From: Robertmurraya siralis
GTDB taxonomy: Bacteria > Bacillota > Bacilli > Bacillales > Cytobacillaceae
DNA: 64,000 bases
Direction: 5' to 3'
Assembly (NCBI RefSeq): GCF_005502275.1
Contig: NZ_SWLZ01000005.1
Coordinates: forward strand, 1-64,000
Of this stretch, positions 1 through 8,681 are shown piece by piece. Every line of letters begins with the position of its first letter. The stretch's first letter is position 1. Under the pieces are notes generated by a model. The model did not search any database and had not been told where the DNA came from. It saw only the letters and a list, made by a program, of their open reading frames with translations. The position numbers were made by a program, and so were the translations under genes.

Positions 1-299
1 ATTCTTGGCTCATGATCATTACGACGATTATGTTGATTTGTTCGGGTCTTGTCATGTGGTTCCCGCAATATTTCGCAAAGGGAATCATCATGTGGGCCTA
101 CCCTATTCATAATATTGGACTTGGTCTTGCTGCGGCGGTAGCGATCGGCCATATTTATATGTCCGTGGCACTAGCAAAACCATCTTTGCGTGGCATCTTC
201 AAGGGTGATGTAACGGAAGATTATGCAGAACATCATCATGGTCGCTGGTACGATGAATTGAAGGAAGAAGAAAAGAAGAAATCAAAAAAGCATGCCTAA
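1..299 (+). CDS. fdhI: Formate dehydrogenase cytochrome b subunit (gamma), C-terminal part
   Basis: The reading frame is open from the window edge and ends at TAA 297-299, so only about the last 98 residues are visible. Two hydrophobic stretches, separated by a short loop with 'FAKGIIMWAYPIHNIGLG', are followed by a His-rich segment (AEHHHGRWYDEL) and a Lys/Glu-rich cytoplasmic tail. This fits the last membrane helices of the di-heme cytochrome b561-type gamma subunit that anchors a respiratory formate dehydrogenase and passes electrons to menaquinone. fdhE and molybdenum cofactor genes directly downstream support the call. An ATG at 12 is internal, not a start. The symbol is by role; another dehydrogenase b-type anchor cannot be fully excluded from the fragment. 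Confidence 0.75.
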   Translation, partial: SWLMIITTIMLICSGLVMWFPQYFAKGIIMWAYPIHNIGLGLAAAVAIGHIYMSVALAKPSLRGIFKGDVTEDYAEHHHGRWYDELKEEEKKKSKKHA

Positions 300-362
300 G
301 AAGAACCATTCGAAACTTGATAACAGGATAGAGGGCTATTGAATGATCATGATGTGGAAAGT

Positions 363-388
363 GCTACCCAACTTTTGGGTAGCCTTTC
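363..388 (+). terminator. Hairpin between fdhI and fdhE
   Basis: An 8-bp perfect stem (363-370 with 376-383) encloses a 5-nt loop and is followed by a pyrimidine-rich tract. It resembles a weak intrinsic terminator or an mRNA-stabilising hairpin that would lower expression of fdhE relative to the dehydrogenase. It lies upstream of the well-placed RBS at 401-407, which favours the fdhE start at 414. Confidence 0.5.
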
Positions 389-413
389 CTCTATTAATGA
401 AGAGGTGAATAAT

Positions 414-1211
414 ATGAATGTGCTCAATAAAGAATATCAACAATTGGAAGAACAGATTCAATTGTTAAATGATAAATGGAGTCAGCAATTAGAGGCCGAG
501 AAGTTGATCGATATAGAACAAGTAAGGGCATTGACCCAGTATCCTGTGCTTCCTCAAGTGCAGCTGTCGGTCGATTTTCAACAATATCATCGTTTTATTG
601 AAGAACTGCTTACACTATTAGAAGAGAAGCAGCCTTCACTTGAGGCTGATACTAAAGCGTTAAAATCAAGAATTTCAACAAAAATATTGGAACAGTGGCA
701 TCCCGAGGTGCTAACTGTTCATCAGCGTTATTTTCAAGCATTTGCAGAAGAACATCATATTGCAAGCTGGCTTCCTTATTTTGTGGCTGAGCACGCGATC
801 CGTCCATTTCTCCAAAGAGCTACCGCTGAAATAAGAGACGAATTAAAAAAAGCTGATGTTCATGGTTGCTGTCCAGCTTGTGGAGAGGCTCCTCGCCTTG
901 CTATTATTAACAAAAAAGGAAGAAAAGAAGTTACTTGTCCCCGCTGTCATTATGCTTGGGAAGTGAAAAAAATTAACTGTGCCCATTGCGGCAGTGAGGA
1001 ACCTGGAAAATTGGAAATCCTCAAGGTTGAAAAGGATGATAGTGCGGAGATTCATGTTTGTCATGACTGCAACGGCTATACAAAGGTAATTGATGTTCGC
1101 AAAATGATCAAAAAGGACTCCATTGCCCTTCTTGATATTAAATCCATTCATTTAGATTTCATTGCGCAAGAAAACGGATATGGTATGCCTGACGATACGA
1201 AAGTAAATTAA
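414..1211 (+). CDS. fdhE: Formate dehydrogenase accessory protein FdhE
   Basis: This is an FdhE-family protein of about 265 residues, needed for maturation of active formate dehydrogenase. The family is known as a rubredoxin-like iron protein that interacts with the catalytic subunit. Four CxxC pairs sit in the C-terminal half (CPAC, CPRC, CAHC, CHDC), as expected for its metal-binding zinc-ribbon-like part. A frame-compatible TTG at 339 gives 25 more residues. The ATG at 414 has a good AGAGGTG RBS 7 nt upstream and lies after the 363-388 hairpin, so it is preferred. It is followed by mobA 34 bp downstream in what looks like one transcription unit. Confidence 0.88.
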   Translation: MNVLNKEYQQLEEQIQLLNDKWSQQLEAEKLIDIEQVRALTQYPVLPQVQLSVDFQQYHRFIEELLTLLEEKQPSLEADTKALKSRISTKILEQWHPEVLTVHQRYFQAFAEEHHIASWLPYFVAEHAIRPFLQRATAEIRDELKKADVHGCCPACGEAPRLAIINKKGRKEVTCPRCHYAWEVKKINCAHCGSEEPGKLEILKVEKDDSAEIHVCHDCNGYTKVIDVRKMIKKDSIALLDIKSIHLDFIAQENGYGMPDDTKVN

Positions 1212-1245
1212 TATACGGAGCTTATGTTTTTGATGAGGTGGAGAA

Positions 1246-1857
1246 ATGGAAGCGACAGGAATAATATTAGCCGGCGGTAAATCGAGTCGAATGGGTACCA
1301 ATAAAGCATTATTAAGGATAGACGGAAAATCTGTGATTGAGCATGTGGTGGCAGAGCTAGATTCGATAGTTAACAACATTATCATTGTTACTAACTCGTT
1401 TGAAGATTATGCTTTTTTAAATCTTCCCATGGTGGAAGATGAGTGGAAGGGTATGGGGCCGCTTGCAGGTATTCATGCTGGACTAAGCGCAACTAAAACA
1501 GAGCAAAATTTGCTTGTTGCCTGCGATATGCCGTTTATTTCGGCGCAACTTGGTTCCGTGCTTCTTGGGCAATTGGCAGAGTACCAAGTAGCAGTACCTA
1601 AAATTTCTGATAAGATCCATCCTTTATTTGCCGCTTATCGAAAGGAAGTAAAAGAAGAGGCAAAAGCAGCGCTGGAACAGAAGCAATTGCGGATAAGAGG
1701 GATGTTTCGGAATATTCATGTTAAAATAATGGATGAAAAAGAATTGAATGATTACGGCATTAAGCTGAGTGAATCTGACTTATTTAATATGAATCATCCG
1801 GAAGAGTATGAGCAGGCCAAGAAGATGAGTATGAAAAATGGCATAAGCAAAGGGTAG
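1246..1857 (+). CDS. mobA: Molybdenum cofactor guanylyltransferase MobA
   Basis: MobA transfers GMP from GTP to molybdopterin-Mo, making the bis-MGD cofactor of formate dehydrogenase and nitrate reductase. The N-terminus has the nucleotidyltransferase signature LAGGKSSRMGTNKALL. The later segments ACDMPFIS and HPLFAAYR match the metal- and cofactor-binding loops of the family. Length is 203 residues, normal for MobA. The start ATG follows a GAGGTGGAG RBS. It is 7 bp from moeA, so the two are likely cotranscribed. mobB, which often follows, is not in this cluster. Confidence 0.92.
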   Translation: MEATGIILAGGKSSRMGTNKALLRIDGKSVIEHVVAELDSIVNNIIIVTNSFEDYAFLNLPMVEDEWKGMGPLAGIHAGLSATKTEQNLLVACDMPFISAQLGSVLLGQLAEYQVAVPKISDKIHPLFAAYRKEVKEEAKAALEQKQLRIRGMFRNIHVKIMDEKELNDYGIKLSESDLFNMNHPEEYEQAKKMSMKNGISKG

Positions 1858-1864
1858 AGATGAT

Positions 1865-3094
1865 ATGAAATTTTTCCAGGTTAAATCAGTGGAAGAAACT
1901 CAAAAGTTAATTCATAAGATGGTAAAACCGCTGACAGAGGCCATTACAATGCCTCTCGATCATGCACTTCATTTCGTTTTAGCTGAAGATATAACTGTAC
2001 GAGAGAATGTTCCAAATTTCCGCCGTTCTTCTGTTGATGGCTATGCTGTTAGAGCTAAGGATACATTTGGCTCATCAGAGAGCATGCCAGGCTTTTTAAC
2101 TGTAGTGGGGGAAGTAAAGATGGGACAGGTGCCAGAAAGGCCAATACAAAGCGGAGAAGCGATGTATGTTCCAACTGGAGGAATGCTTCCGGATGGCAGT
2201 GATGCTGTTGTTATGATTGAACATTGCGAAGAAATAAGTCACCTTTTGAATTTATATCGGCAAGTTGCACCGGGGGAAAATTTAATATCAATCGGAGAAG
2301 ATTTAAAAGAAGGTGCGGTGCTTTTAGCTAAAGGAACTAAACTGCGTGCGCAAGAAATTGGCGCTCTTGCTTCCCAAGGAATTCATCAAGTTTCAGTTTG
2401 GCGAAAGCCGGTGGTAGGATATTTATCTTCGGGAGATGAGATTGTTCCTATGGAGTCGCCAGATTTGCGAATGGGAGAAGTCCGTGATATGAATGGGGCA
2501 ACCATTGGCTCATTAGTTAAGCAATGGGGGCTTGATTTTATTTATGGCGGGATTGTCGAAGATAGCCGAGATGAATTGGAAAGACGAGCGAGAGAATTGC
2601 TCGATATTTCGGATTGTCTTATCCTTACAGGTGGCAGTTCAGTGGGAACGAAGGATTATTCGGTCGAGGTGATAGAAGCATTGGGAGATCCGGGTGTATA
2701 TGTCCATGGAATTTCAATTAAACCAGGAAAACCAACGATTTTATCACAAGCAGGAATAAAACCGATTATTGGTCTCCCTGGACATCCAGCTTCAGCGATG
2801 ATTATTTTTTCGTTATTTGGCAAACCGATTCTCGATATTCTTGGAGGAGGAAGCGTGAATCATTTGAGTCTCACCTTTGCGAAGGTAACAAAAAATATCC
2901 CTTCTGCTCCAGGTCGTACTGATTATATTCGCATTCGACTTTTTGAAGAAAATAATGAATGGTATGCCGAGCCGATTTTGGGGAAATCAGGGCTCATCTC
3001 TACTCTTGTAAAAAGTGATGGGATGTTGGAAATTGCTTCCGAGAGTGAAGGGATCCATAAAGGAGAGCGAGTACCTGTTATATTATTTCAATGA
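1865..3094 (+). CDS. moeA: Molybdopterin molybdenumtransferase MoeA
   Basis: MoeA inserts molybdate into adenylylated molybdopterin. The 409-residue protein has the usual domain order: an N-terminal part with RRSSVDGYAVRA, a central MPT-binding domain with LTGGSSVGTKDYS and GLPGHPAS, and a C-terminal beta-barrel. The family's residues around SSVDGYA and GHP are intact. It is the first of two MoeA-type proteins in the cluster. Its stop overlaps a possible ATG of the next gene, consistent with translational coupling. Confidence 0.93.
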   Translation: MKFFQVKSVEETQKLIHKMVKPLTEAITMPLDHALHFVLAEDITVRENVPNFRRSSVDGYAVRAKDTFGSSESMPGFLTVVGEVKMGQVPERPIQSGEAMYVPTGGMLPDGSDAVVMIEHCEEISHLLNLYRQVAPGENLISIGEDLKEGAVLLAKGTKLRAQEIGALASQGIHQVSVWRKPVVGYLSSGDEIVPMESPDLRMGEVRDMNGATIGSLVKQWGLDFIYGGIVEDSRDELERRARELLDISDCLILTGGSSVGTKDYSVEVIEALGDPGVYVHGISIKPGKPTILSQAGIKPIIGLPGHPASAMIIFSLFGKPILDILGGGSVNHLSLTFAKVTKNIPSAPGRTDYIRIRLFEENNEWYAEPILGKSGLISTLVKSDGMLEIASESEGIHKGERVPVILFQ

Positions 3095-3105
3095 GGTGTG
3101 GAACA

Positions 3106-5022
3106 ATGAAAAAATACAAACGAAAAGTATACCTCCAGGATAAACCTCGAAAAGTGGCAGTAGAAGAGCTTCTCACCCATTTTCGTCCGCGCAGGGAAAC
3201 GGAGTGGATTGATAGCAATAAGGCATTAGGAAGAATAACAGCGGAGCCAGTATTTGCATTAAATTCAATGCCTCACTACCATGCTTCTGCTATGGATGGA
3301 ATTGCTGTAAGGGCTGAGGATACTTTTTTGGCTCATGAACAGAATCCAATTCAGCTAAAACGAAATGAAGATTTTGTCTATGTGGACACAGGAAATATTA
3401 TTCCTTCTCCATACAATGCAGTGATTATGATTGAAAATGTGGACGAGTTATCGGAGGATGTCGTTGAAATTATTGAACCGGCTTCTCCATGGTTGCATAT
3501 TCGTCCGATAGGTGAAGACATCGTCCAAGAAGAAATGCTTTTTTCGCAAGGACATAAAATTAGACCGGTAGATATAGGGGTATTATTGGCGTCGCAAACG
3601 ACAAAAATTAAGGTGATGCGTCCGCCTGTTGTAACGATTATTCCAACGGGAAACGAATTAATTGCTCCGAGTGTAGGGGCTGAACCAGGAAAATTAATCG
3701 AATTTAATGGTTCTGTAATCGCCAACTACATTTATGAGTGGGGCGGGGCCCCGATCCTGCATGATATTGTAAAGGATCAACCGGAAGAAATTAAGCAAGC
3801 TTTGCTACATGCCGTCGAAACTTCCGATATCGTTGTCATCAATGCTGGCTCATCAGCAGGTTCAAAGGACTATACTGTTCATTTAATCAAAGAGCTTGGA
3901 GAAGTGTTTACCCATGGTGTGGCTACAAGGCCGGGCAAGCCAGTTATTTTAGGGAAAATAAAAGACACTATTGTCGTTGGAATTCCAGGCTATCCTGTCT
4001 CCGCGTATTTATCCCTTGAATGGTTCGTGCGCCCGCTTGTTTGTGCATATTTAGGAACAACAGAACCGAAAAGGCAGACGTTAAGGGTAAAACTTGGGCG
4101 CAGGATTGTTTCAACAATGGGGGCCGAAGATTTTGTGCGCATGACGATTGGCTATGTAGGAGGCGAATATATTGCTAATCCCCTAACAAGAGCGGCAGGA
4201 GTAACAATGTCTCTTGTGAAAGCAGACGGGTTATTAGTTGTCCCTTCTGAACAATTGGGGTATGAACAAGGGGAATATGTTGAAATAGAGCTTCTTCGTT
4301 CCGAGGAGGAAATAAAATCCGCAGTGGTGTTTAATGGCAGCCACGATTTAACCATTGATATTCTCTCATCTTACCTACGAGCACAATCGAACAGTGCCAA
4401 AATTATTTCCTCACATGTCGGAAGTATGGCTGGGATTATGGCAATCAGAAAAGGGGAAGCTCACATGGCAGGGGTTCATTTATTGGATCCTGTAACGAAG
4501 CAATATAATCTTTCTTATGTGAAGAAGTTTCTTGCGGAGCAAGAAGTCGTTCTTTACCCTTTTTTGAGACGGAAGCAAGGGTGGCTTCTGCCAAAAGGAA
4601 ATCCGTTAAATATCGAAAATGTTTCTGATATTGCCGAAAAAGGAGCATTGTTCGTAAATCGTCAAAAAGGTGCCGGCACGAGAATCTTATTTGATTTATT
4701 ATTAAGAGAGCACGGGATAGAGCCAGAACAAATCAATGGTTATGATCGGGAGATGTTTTCCCATCTTAGTGTTGCAGCTGAGGTGAAGGGCAGTCCGAAA
4801 GCGGTCGGTCTTGGAATTTACCCGGCAGCAAAGGCGATGGGCTTAGATTTTATTGCGATCGCTGATGAAGAGTACGATCTGCTCATGACGAAGTCTTTCT
4901 TTGAAAGTGACCGAGGGCAGCAATTAGTAGGCATCATTCAGTCAAAGGAGTTTCAGGCTAGAGTGGAGGCAATTGGTGGCTATTCTGTTGTAGTAAATGC
5001 GGAGCCGAGGAATTTACAATGA
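3106..5022 (+). CDS. MoeA-like protein fused to a C-terminal periplasmic-binding-protein-like domain
   Basis: Residues 1 to about 400 are a second MoeA (SAMDGIAVRAED, NAGSSAGSKDY, GIPGYPVSAY). The last about 230 residues (from VVFNGSHDLTID) resemble the PBP-like/LysR-substrate-binding domain found fused to MoeA in many Firmicutes. No signal peptide is present, so the binding domain should be cytoplasmic and may bind molybdate or tungstate or sense ligand; that is inference. An ATG at 3091 overlaps the moeA stop, but the ATG at 3106 has a GAGGTGTGG RBS just upstream and is the better start. Relative to the first MoeA, the GHP loop reads GYP. The protein is about 638 residues, the usual size of this fusion. 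Confidence 0.85.
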   Translation: MKKYKRKVYLQDKPRKVAVEELLTHFRPRRETEWIDSNKALGRITAEPVFALNSMPHYHASAMDGIAVRAEDTFLAHEQNPIQLKRNEDFVYVDTGNIIPSPYNAVIMIENVDELSEDVVEIIEPASPWLHIRPIGEDIVQEEMLFSQGHKIRPVDIGVLLASQTTKIKVMRPPVVTIIPTGNELIAPSVGAEPGKLIEFNGSVIANYIYEWGGAPILHDIVKDQPEEIKQALLHAVETSDIVVINAGSSAGSKDYTVHLIKELGEVFTHGVATRPGKPVILGKIKDTIVVGIPGYPVSAYLSLEWFVRPLVCAYLGTTEPKRQTLRVKLGRRIVSTMGAEDFVRMTIGYVGGEYIANPLTRAAGVTMSLVKADGLLVVPSEQLGYEQGEYVEIELLRSEEEIKSAVVFNGSHDLTIDILSSYLRAQSNSAKIISSHVGSMAGIMAIRKGEAHMAGVHLLDPVTKQYNLSYVKKFLAEQEVVLYPFLRRKQGWLLPKGNPLNIENVSDIAEKGALFVNRQKGAGTRILFDLLLREHGIEPEQINGYDREMFSHLSVAAEVKGSPKAVGLGIYPAAKAMGLDFIAIADEEYDLLMTKSFFESDRGQQLVGIIQSKEFQARVEAIGGYSVVVNAEPRNLQ

Positions 5023-5043
5023 CGTTGAAGAGGGTGCTAGAAG

Positions 5044-5508
5044 ATGAATTTTGAAATTGCAAAAGAACCAATTAATATACAAGCAGTAATTGATAAGGTT
5101 GTACAGCGCAATGCAGGGGCAATTACGACATTTATTGGGACAGTCAGGGAATTAACGAAGGGGAAAAAGACCCTTTATTTAATTTATGAGGCCTATGAGT
5201 CAATGGCTGTCAAAAAGCTTGAGCAAATTGGTGATGAAATTAAAGAGCGGTGGCCAGGCGCGGAGGTAGCTATCACCCATCGTGTTGGGAGATTAGACAT
5301 TACCGATGTAGCGGTAGTGATTGCTGTGTCAACCCCTCACCGTGCTGATGCATATGAAGCCAATCGCCATGCGATCGAGCGAATTAAAGAAATCGTTCCC
5401 ATTTGGAAGAAGGAGCATTGGGAGGACGGAGAAGAGTGGATTGGTGATCAGCTCGAAAAGGTTGCATATCCTACAGGAAAACCAGAGGAGAAGGATTTAT
5501 ATGAATAA
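5044..5508 (+). CDS. moaE: Molybdopterin synthase catalytic subunit MoaE
   Basis: MoaE is the large subunit of molybdopterin synthase and converts precursor Z (cPMP) to molybdopterin using sulfur from the MoaD thiocarboxylate. The family landmarks are present: AGAITTFIGTVRE near residue 24, THRVGRLDITD, STPHRADAYEA and a C-terminal PIWKKEHWEDGEEWIG containing the catalytic lysine region. The protein has 154 residues, as expected. Its stop overlaps the start of moaD by 8 bp, a classic moaE-moaD coupling. Confidence 0.94.
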   Translation: MNFEIAKEPINIQAVIDKVVQRNAGAITTFIGTVRELTKGKKTLYLIYEAYESMAVKKLEQIGDEIKERWPGAEVAITHRVGRLDITDVAVVIAVSTPHRADAYEANRHAIERIKEIVPIWKKEHWEDGEEWIGDQLEKVAYPTGKPEEKDLYE

Positions 5509-5734
5509 AATTCTATTTTTCGCTCATTTAAAGGATGAGGTTGGTGAAGAAAATATTCGCATCGATGTAGCGGGGAGAACAGTTGCTGAAGTGAAGGAAT
5601 TACTTGCAGCGGAATATAACCTTCAGAAGCTTGACTCTGCGATGACAGCGATAAATGAAGAATTTGCTTCAAATGAGAATGTTATTGAAGCAGGCGATGA
5701 AGTTGCGTTTATTCCTCCTGTGAGCGGAGGTTAA
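5501..5734 (+). CDS. moaD: Molybdopterin synthase sulfur carrier MoaD
   Basis: This 77-residue ubiquitin-fold protein ends in PPVSGG. The Gly-Gly terminus is adenylylated by MoeB and becomes the thiocarboxylate sulfur donor. The ATG at 5501 overlaps the end of moaE. The RBS (GAGGAGAAGG) lies inside moaE. A longer frame beginning at 5321 has no RBS and would only add moaE sequence in the wrong frame, so it was rejected. Confidence 0.93.
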   Translation: MNKILFFAHLKDEVGEENIRIDVAGRTVAEVKELLAAEYNLQKLDSAMTAINEEFASNENVIEAGDEVAFIPPVSGG

Positions 5735-5942
5735 TTTCCAGACAGATGACGAACGCTCGCATTTTTCGTTGCTTGCCTTTGTCTGGATACAAATTGCTTT
5801 CATTGTAAAGTTACATATATGCCCTGTTAGAGTAACTTCGCATTTCTCAAGGGTGTGTGTGCTTTACAATCAGCCTTTTAGAATGATTTTCATTTAAACT
5901 GTCCGTTGGGCAGTTTTTTCTACCTGGAAAGGAGGGATAGTG
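5735..5942 (+). promoter_or_regulatory. Structured leader with intrinsic terminator upstream of moeB
   Basis: The 208-bp gap between moaD and moeB is rich in inverted repeats. A CCAGACA/TGTCTGG stem (5738-5744/5780-5786) encloses further partial complementarity and may terminate moaD transcription. AGTTAC/GTAACT lies around 5809-5837. A short terminator hairpin (5897-5904/5908-5915) with a T run ends only about 12 nt before the moeB RBS (5928-5936). A terminator so close to a gene's RBS is typical of attenuators and riboswitch expression platforms. I do not recognise the aptamer. A weak promoter-like pair TTGCTT (5794-5799) and TATATG (5816-5821) with a 16-bp spacer is present. Confidence 0.5.
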
Positions 5943-6962
5943 ATGTACGAACGCTATTCAAGACAGATGTTATTTGCTCCGATTGGGAAAAATGGACAAG
6001 AGAAGCTGCGAGCAAAGCATGTTCTCATGATTGGTGCAGGCGCACTCGGTTCCAGCAATGGTGAAATATTGACTCGGGCAGGGGTTGGGAAATTAACGAT
6101 TGTCGATCGGGATTATGTGGAAGCAAGCAATCTCCAGAGACAACAGCTTTATACGGAGGAAGATGTGCTACAAAAACTGCCGAAGGCTGTGGCTGCAGAA
6201 CGGCGATTAAGAGCGATTAACTCTGATGTAGAGCTTTGTGCCGTAGTTGGTGATGCGACTCCTGAAATGCTTGATGAACTCGTGAAGGGCGTCGATCTCA
6301 TCCTTGATGCAACTGATAATTTTGAGACAAGAATGGCGCTTAACGATATTGCCCATAAATATCAAATTCCTTGGATTTACGGTGCTTGTGTAGGAAGCTT
6401 TGGGATGAGTTTCACGATTATCCCTGGAAAGACGCCATGTCTTAATTGCCTGCTTAAGTCTCTTCCTGTACAGGGAATGACTTGTGATACAGTTGGGATT
6501 ATTGCCCCAACTGTGCAGATGGTTGTGGCCCATCAAACGGCTGAGGCATTAAAAATTCTCGTGGAAGACTGGGAGGCACTGCGTCACTCTTTCGTCAGCT
6601 TCGATTTATGGAGGAATCAATATAGCAGCATGAAAATGTCGAGAGCAAAGGATGAAAGCTGCTTATCCTGTGGTAGTGAGCGAACGTATCCATACTTAAG
6701 TCGAGAGAATCTGATGAAATCAGAAGTTTTATGTGGTCGAGACACGGTGCAGATCCGTCCGTCAAAGGAAGGAGAGGTGGATCTCAATGAGCTCGCCGCT
6801 CATTTAAGCTCGATTCACTATGAAGTGAAAGGAAATCCATACTTATTATCAATCGAAATGGAAGCTAATCGAATCGTGATTTTTAAAGATGGACGAGCCC
6901 TTATCCATGGAACAAAAGATTTAGCACAGGCCCGCTCCATTTACCAAAGATTGCTTGGATAA
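5943..6962 (+). CDS. moeB: MoaD (and possibly ThiS) adenylyltransferase MoeB
   Basis: This E1-like enzyme adenylylates the C-terminal glycine of MoaD so that sulfur can be added. Visible features are the nucleotide loop GAGALGSSNGEIL near residue 31, DATDNFETR, the zinc cysteine pairs CLNC and CLSC, and GMTCDTVG with the conserved cysteine. Length is 339 residues. The C-terminus beyond CLSCG is short and does not form a complete rhodanese domain. A GTG at 5940 could also start it, but the ATG at 5943 sits 6-7 nt from the AAAGGAGGG RBS. It may serve thiamine synthesis as well. Confidence 0.9.
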   Translation: MYERYSRQMLFAPIGKNGQEKLRAKHVLMIGAGALGSSNGEILTRAGVGKLTIVDRDYVEASNLQRQQLYTEEDVLQKLPKAVAAERRLRAINSDVELCAVVGDATPEMLDELVKGVDLILDATDNFETRMALNDIAHKYQIPWIYGACVGSFGMSFTIIPGKTPCLNCLLKSLPVQGMTCDTVGIIAPTVQMVVAHQTAEALKILVEDWEALRHSFVSFDLWRNQYSSMKMSRAKDESCLSCGSERTYPYLSRENLMKSEVLCGRDTVQIRPSKEGEVDLNELAAHLSSIHYEVKGNPYLLSIEMEANRIVIFKDGRALIHGTKDLAQARSIYQRLLG

Positions 6963-6975
6963 TGTAAATGATGTA

Positions 6976-7006
6976 CCTCTTTGCTGTAATGGCAAGGAGG
7001 TTTTTT
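6976..7006 (+). terminator. Rho-independent terminator after moeB
   Basis: A 9-bp stem (6976-6984 with 6992-7000) is followed immediately by six T. It closes the molybdenum cofactor transcription unit. Confidence 0.85.
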
Positions 7007-7011
7007 AAAAA

Positions 7012-7047
7012 GAGGTGTCCTGAAAGCTAAGTTTGTGGGACACCCTC
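7012..7047. repeat. Imperfect inverted repeat downstream of moeB
   Basis: GAGGTGTCC at 7012-7020 pairs with GGACACCCTC at 7038-7047, with one extra C in the right arm. It sits right behind the moeB terminator in a gene-free stretch up to 7201. It could be a second terminator stem or a relic of an insertion sequence end. Nothing else is recognisable before the -10-like TATAAT at 7161-7166. Confidence 0.4.
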
Positions 7048-7201
7048 GAAATGAGTCAATATAACAAGACCTAACGGTTAAGAAGTTGGTGCAGCAGTAT
7101 TGCTGCCAATCTATACGAAATGGAAAATCTATTAACCTTATCGATTCTTTCTTTTTCCTTTATAATAGGTAGAAGGACATAGGATTAGGAGGGCGAGGAT
7201 A

Positions 7202-7966
7202 ATGGAAAAGAGAGATGATGAGAAAATATTGGCACAGCTTGATGCAATCATGAATGAACTTGAGCAAGGTAAGGAGCAGACGGCAACTACGGCTGCTTTA
7301 GATATAAATAAAAGAACGCCAACTTTTAAAGGCTTTTTAAAAGTAGGTCTTCGGAAGTGGTATTTGAAAATAATCGTTATTTTAGTTGCGCTATTATTGG
7401 TTGGAACTGTAATTGGAATTGGAACTTTTAAGCTCTTTTCTGGAGCAGAAGCAAAGGTGGAAAAAGGTAGTTTCATAGAACAGATGAAGGAGCTCTCTTC
7501 ACTTGCCTCTTCCCAAGCATTTGTAAAGGCCGTGATTGAAAAAGAGGACAACCAGCTATTTGGGAAGGAAATTTCAACGAATATTCCTGGGACAAAAAGA
7601 AAGTTATTATTAGTTGTACCTGGAACGGTGACTGCAGGAGTAGACTTAGAAAATGTGGCTGCCGAGAATTTAATAATAGACGAAGAAGAAAAGACGCTAG
7701 AAATCACATTGCCTTCTGCGACCATTATTCAAGAGCCAGCATTAGATTTTAATCATGTACAAGCTTTTTCGGTCGAAGGAATTTTTCGTGCGGAGGTCAA
7801 TTGGGAGGAAGCTTTTGAACTGGCTGCAGAAGCGAAGGAACTCGTGAAGGAAGAGGCGATGGCACAGGGGCTGTTGCAAATGGCTGAGGCAAATGCCGAA
7901 AAAACATTGCAGAAGTTTTTTGAACAAATGGGCTATGAGGTGACCGTACACTATGAACATGAATAG
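7202..7966 (+). CDS. DUF4230 membrane-anchored protein
   Basis: The 254-residue protein has a charged N-terminus (1-50), one membrane helix (about residues 57-78, [20 protein letters not shown]) and an extracytoplasmic part that matches DUF4230 in layout: [17 protein letters not shown], then beta-rich segments, then a helical C-terminus with Ala/Glu repeats and [14 protein letters not shown]. Function is unknown. An RBS (AGGAGGGCGAGG) precedes the ATG and a TATAAT lies 35 bp upstream. The end overlaps the ung start by 14 bp, so the two are translationally coupled. Confidence 0.7.
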   Translation: MEKRDDEKILAQLDAIMNELEQGKEQTATTAALDINKRTPTFKGFLKVGLRKWYLKIIVILVALLLVGTVIGIGTFKLFSGAEAKVEKGSFIEQMKELSSLASSQAFVKAVIEKEDNQLFGKEISTNIPGTKRKLLLVVPGTVTAGVDLENVAAENLIIDEEEKTLEITLPSATIIQEPALDFNHVQAFSVEGIFRAEVNWEEAFELAAEAKELVKEEAMAQGLLQMAEANAEKTLQKFFEQMGYEVTVHYEHE

Positions 7967-8666
7967 TCTCTTGCATCGCGATTGGCGCGAGAAATTGAAA
8001 TCGGAGATGGAAAAGCGATACTTTCAAGAGCTGATCGATTTTGTGCGAATGGAATATGATCGTACGAACGTCTATCCAGCAAAAGAAAATATATTTCAGG
8101 CACTTAACTTAACCTCATTTGATGATGTGAAGGTTGTGATCTTAGGTCAGGATCCTTATCACGGTCCAAATCAAGCACATGGATTGAGCTTTTCTGTTTT
8201 ACCCGGAGTTCCGATTCCGCCATCACTTAAAAATATTTACAAGGAGCTTGAGGCAGATCTGGGCTGTAACATTCCAGATCATGGCTATTTAAAAAAATGG
8301 GCGGAGCAAGGCGTTCTCCTTTTAAACACGGTTCTAACGGTTCGAGCAGGGGAGGCCAACTCCCATCAAGGAAGAGGCTGGGAAACGTTTACGGATAGGA
8401 TTATTACATGCCTAAATGATAGGGAAACTCCGATTATTTTTGTGCTTTGGGGGAAGCCGGCTCAAAAAAAACGGAGTCTGATTGATGAGCAGAAGCATTT
8501 TGTTATTGCTTCTTCCCATCCAAGTCCTTTATCGGCTCATAGAGGCTTTTTTGGAAGTAGGCCGTTCTCGCAAATAAATCAATTATTGAAAAAAAGCAAA
8601 AGCGAAGAAATTGATTGGGAACTGAGCTTTGTTTCTGAAATAACAGTAGAAAATGAGTTAAAATGA
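7953..8666 (+). CDS. ung: Uracil-DNA glycosylase (family 1)
   Basis: Ung removes uracil from DNA and starts base excision repair. Family 1 signatures are clear: the catalytic [17 protein letters not shown] (Asp near residue 67), and [13 protein letters not shown] in the C-terminal half. Length is 237 residues, normal. ATG codons at 7953 and 7959 are both possible; 7953 is closer to the GAGGTGA RBS at 7936-7942. The gene overlaps the DUF4230 gene before it and is followed 15 bp later by a tiny gene. Confidence 0.95.
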   Translation: MNMNSLLHRDWREKLKSEMEKRYFQELIDFVRMEYDRTNVYPAKENIFQALNLTSFDDVKVVILGQDPYHGPNQAHGLSFSVLPGVPIPPSLKNIYKELEADLGCNIPDHGYLKKWAEQGVLLLNTVLTVRAGEANSHQGRGWETFTDRIITCLNDRETPIIFVLWGKPAQKKRSLIDEQKHFVIASSHPSPLSAHRGFFGSRPFSQINQLLKKSKSEEIDWELSFVSEITVENELK

Positions 8667-8681
8667 AAAGGGTTGACGATA

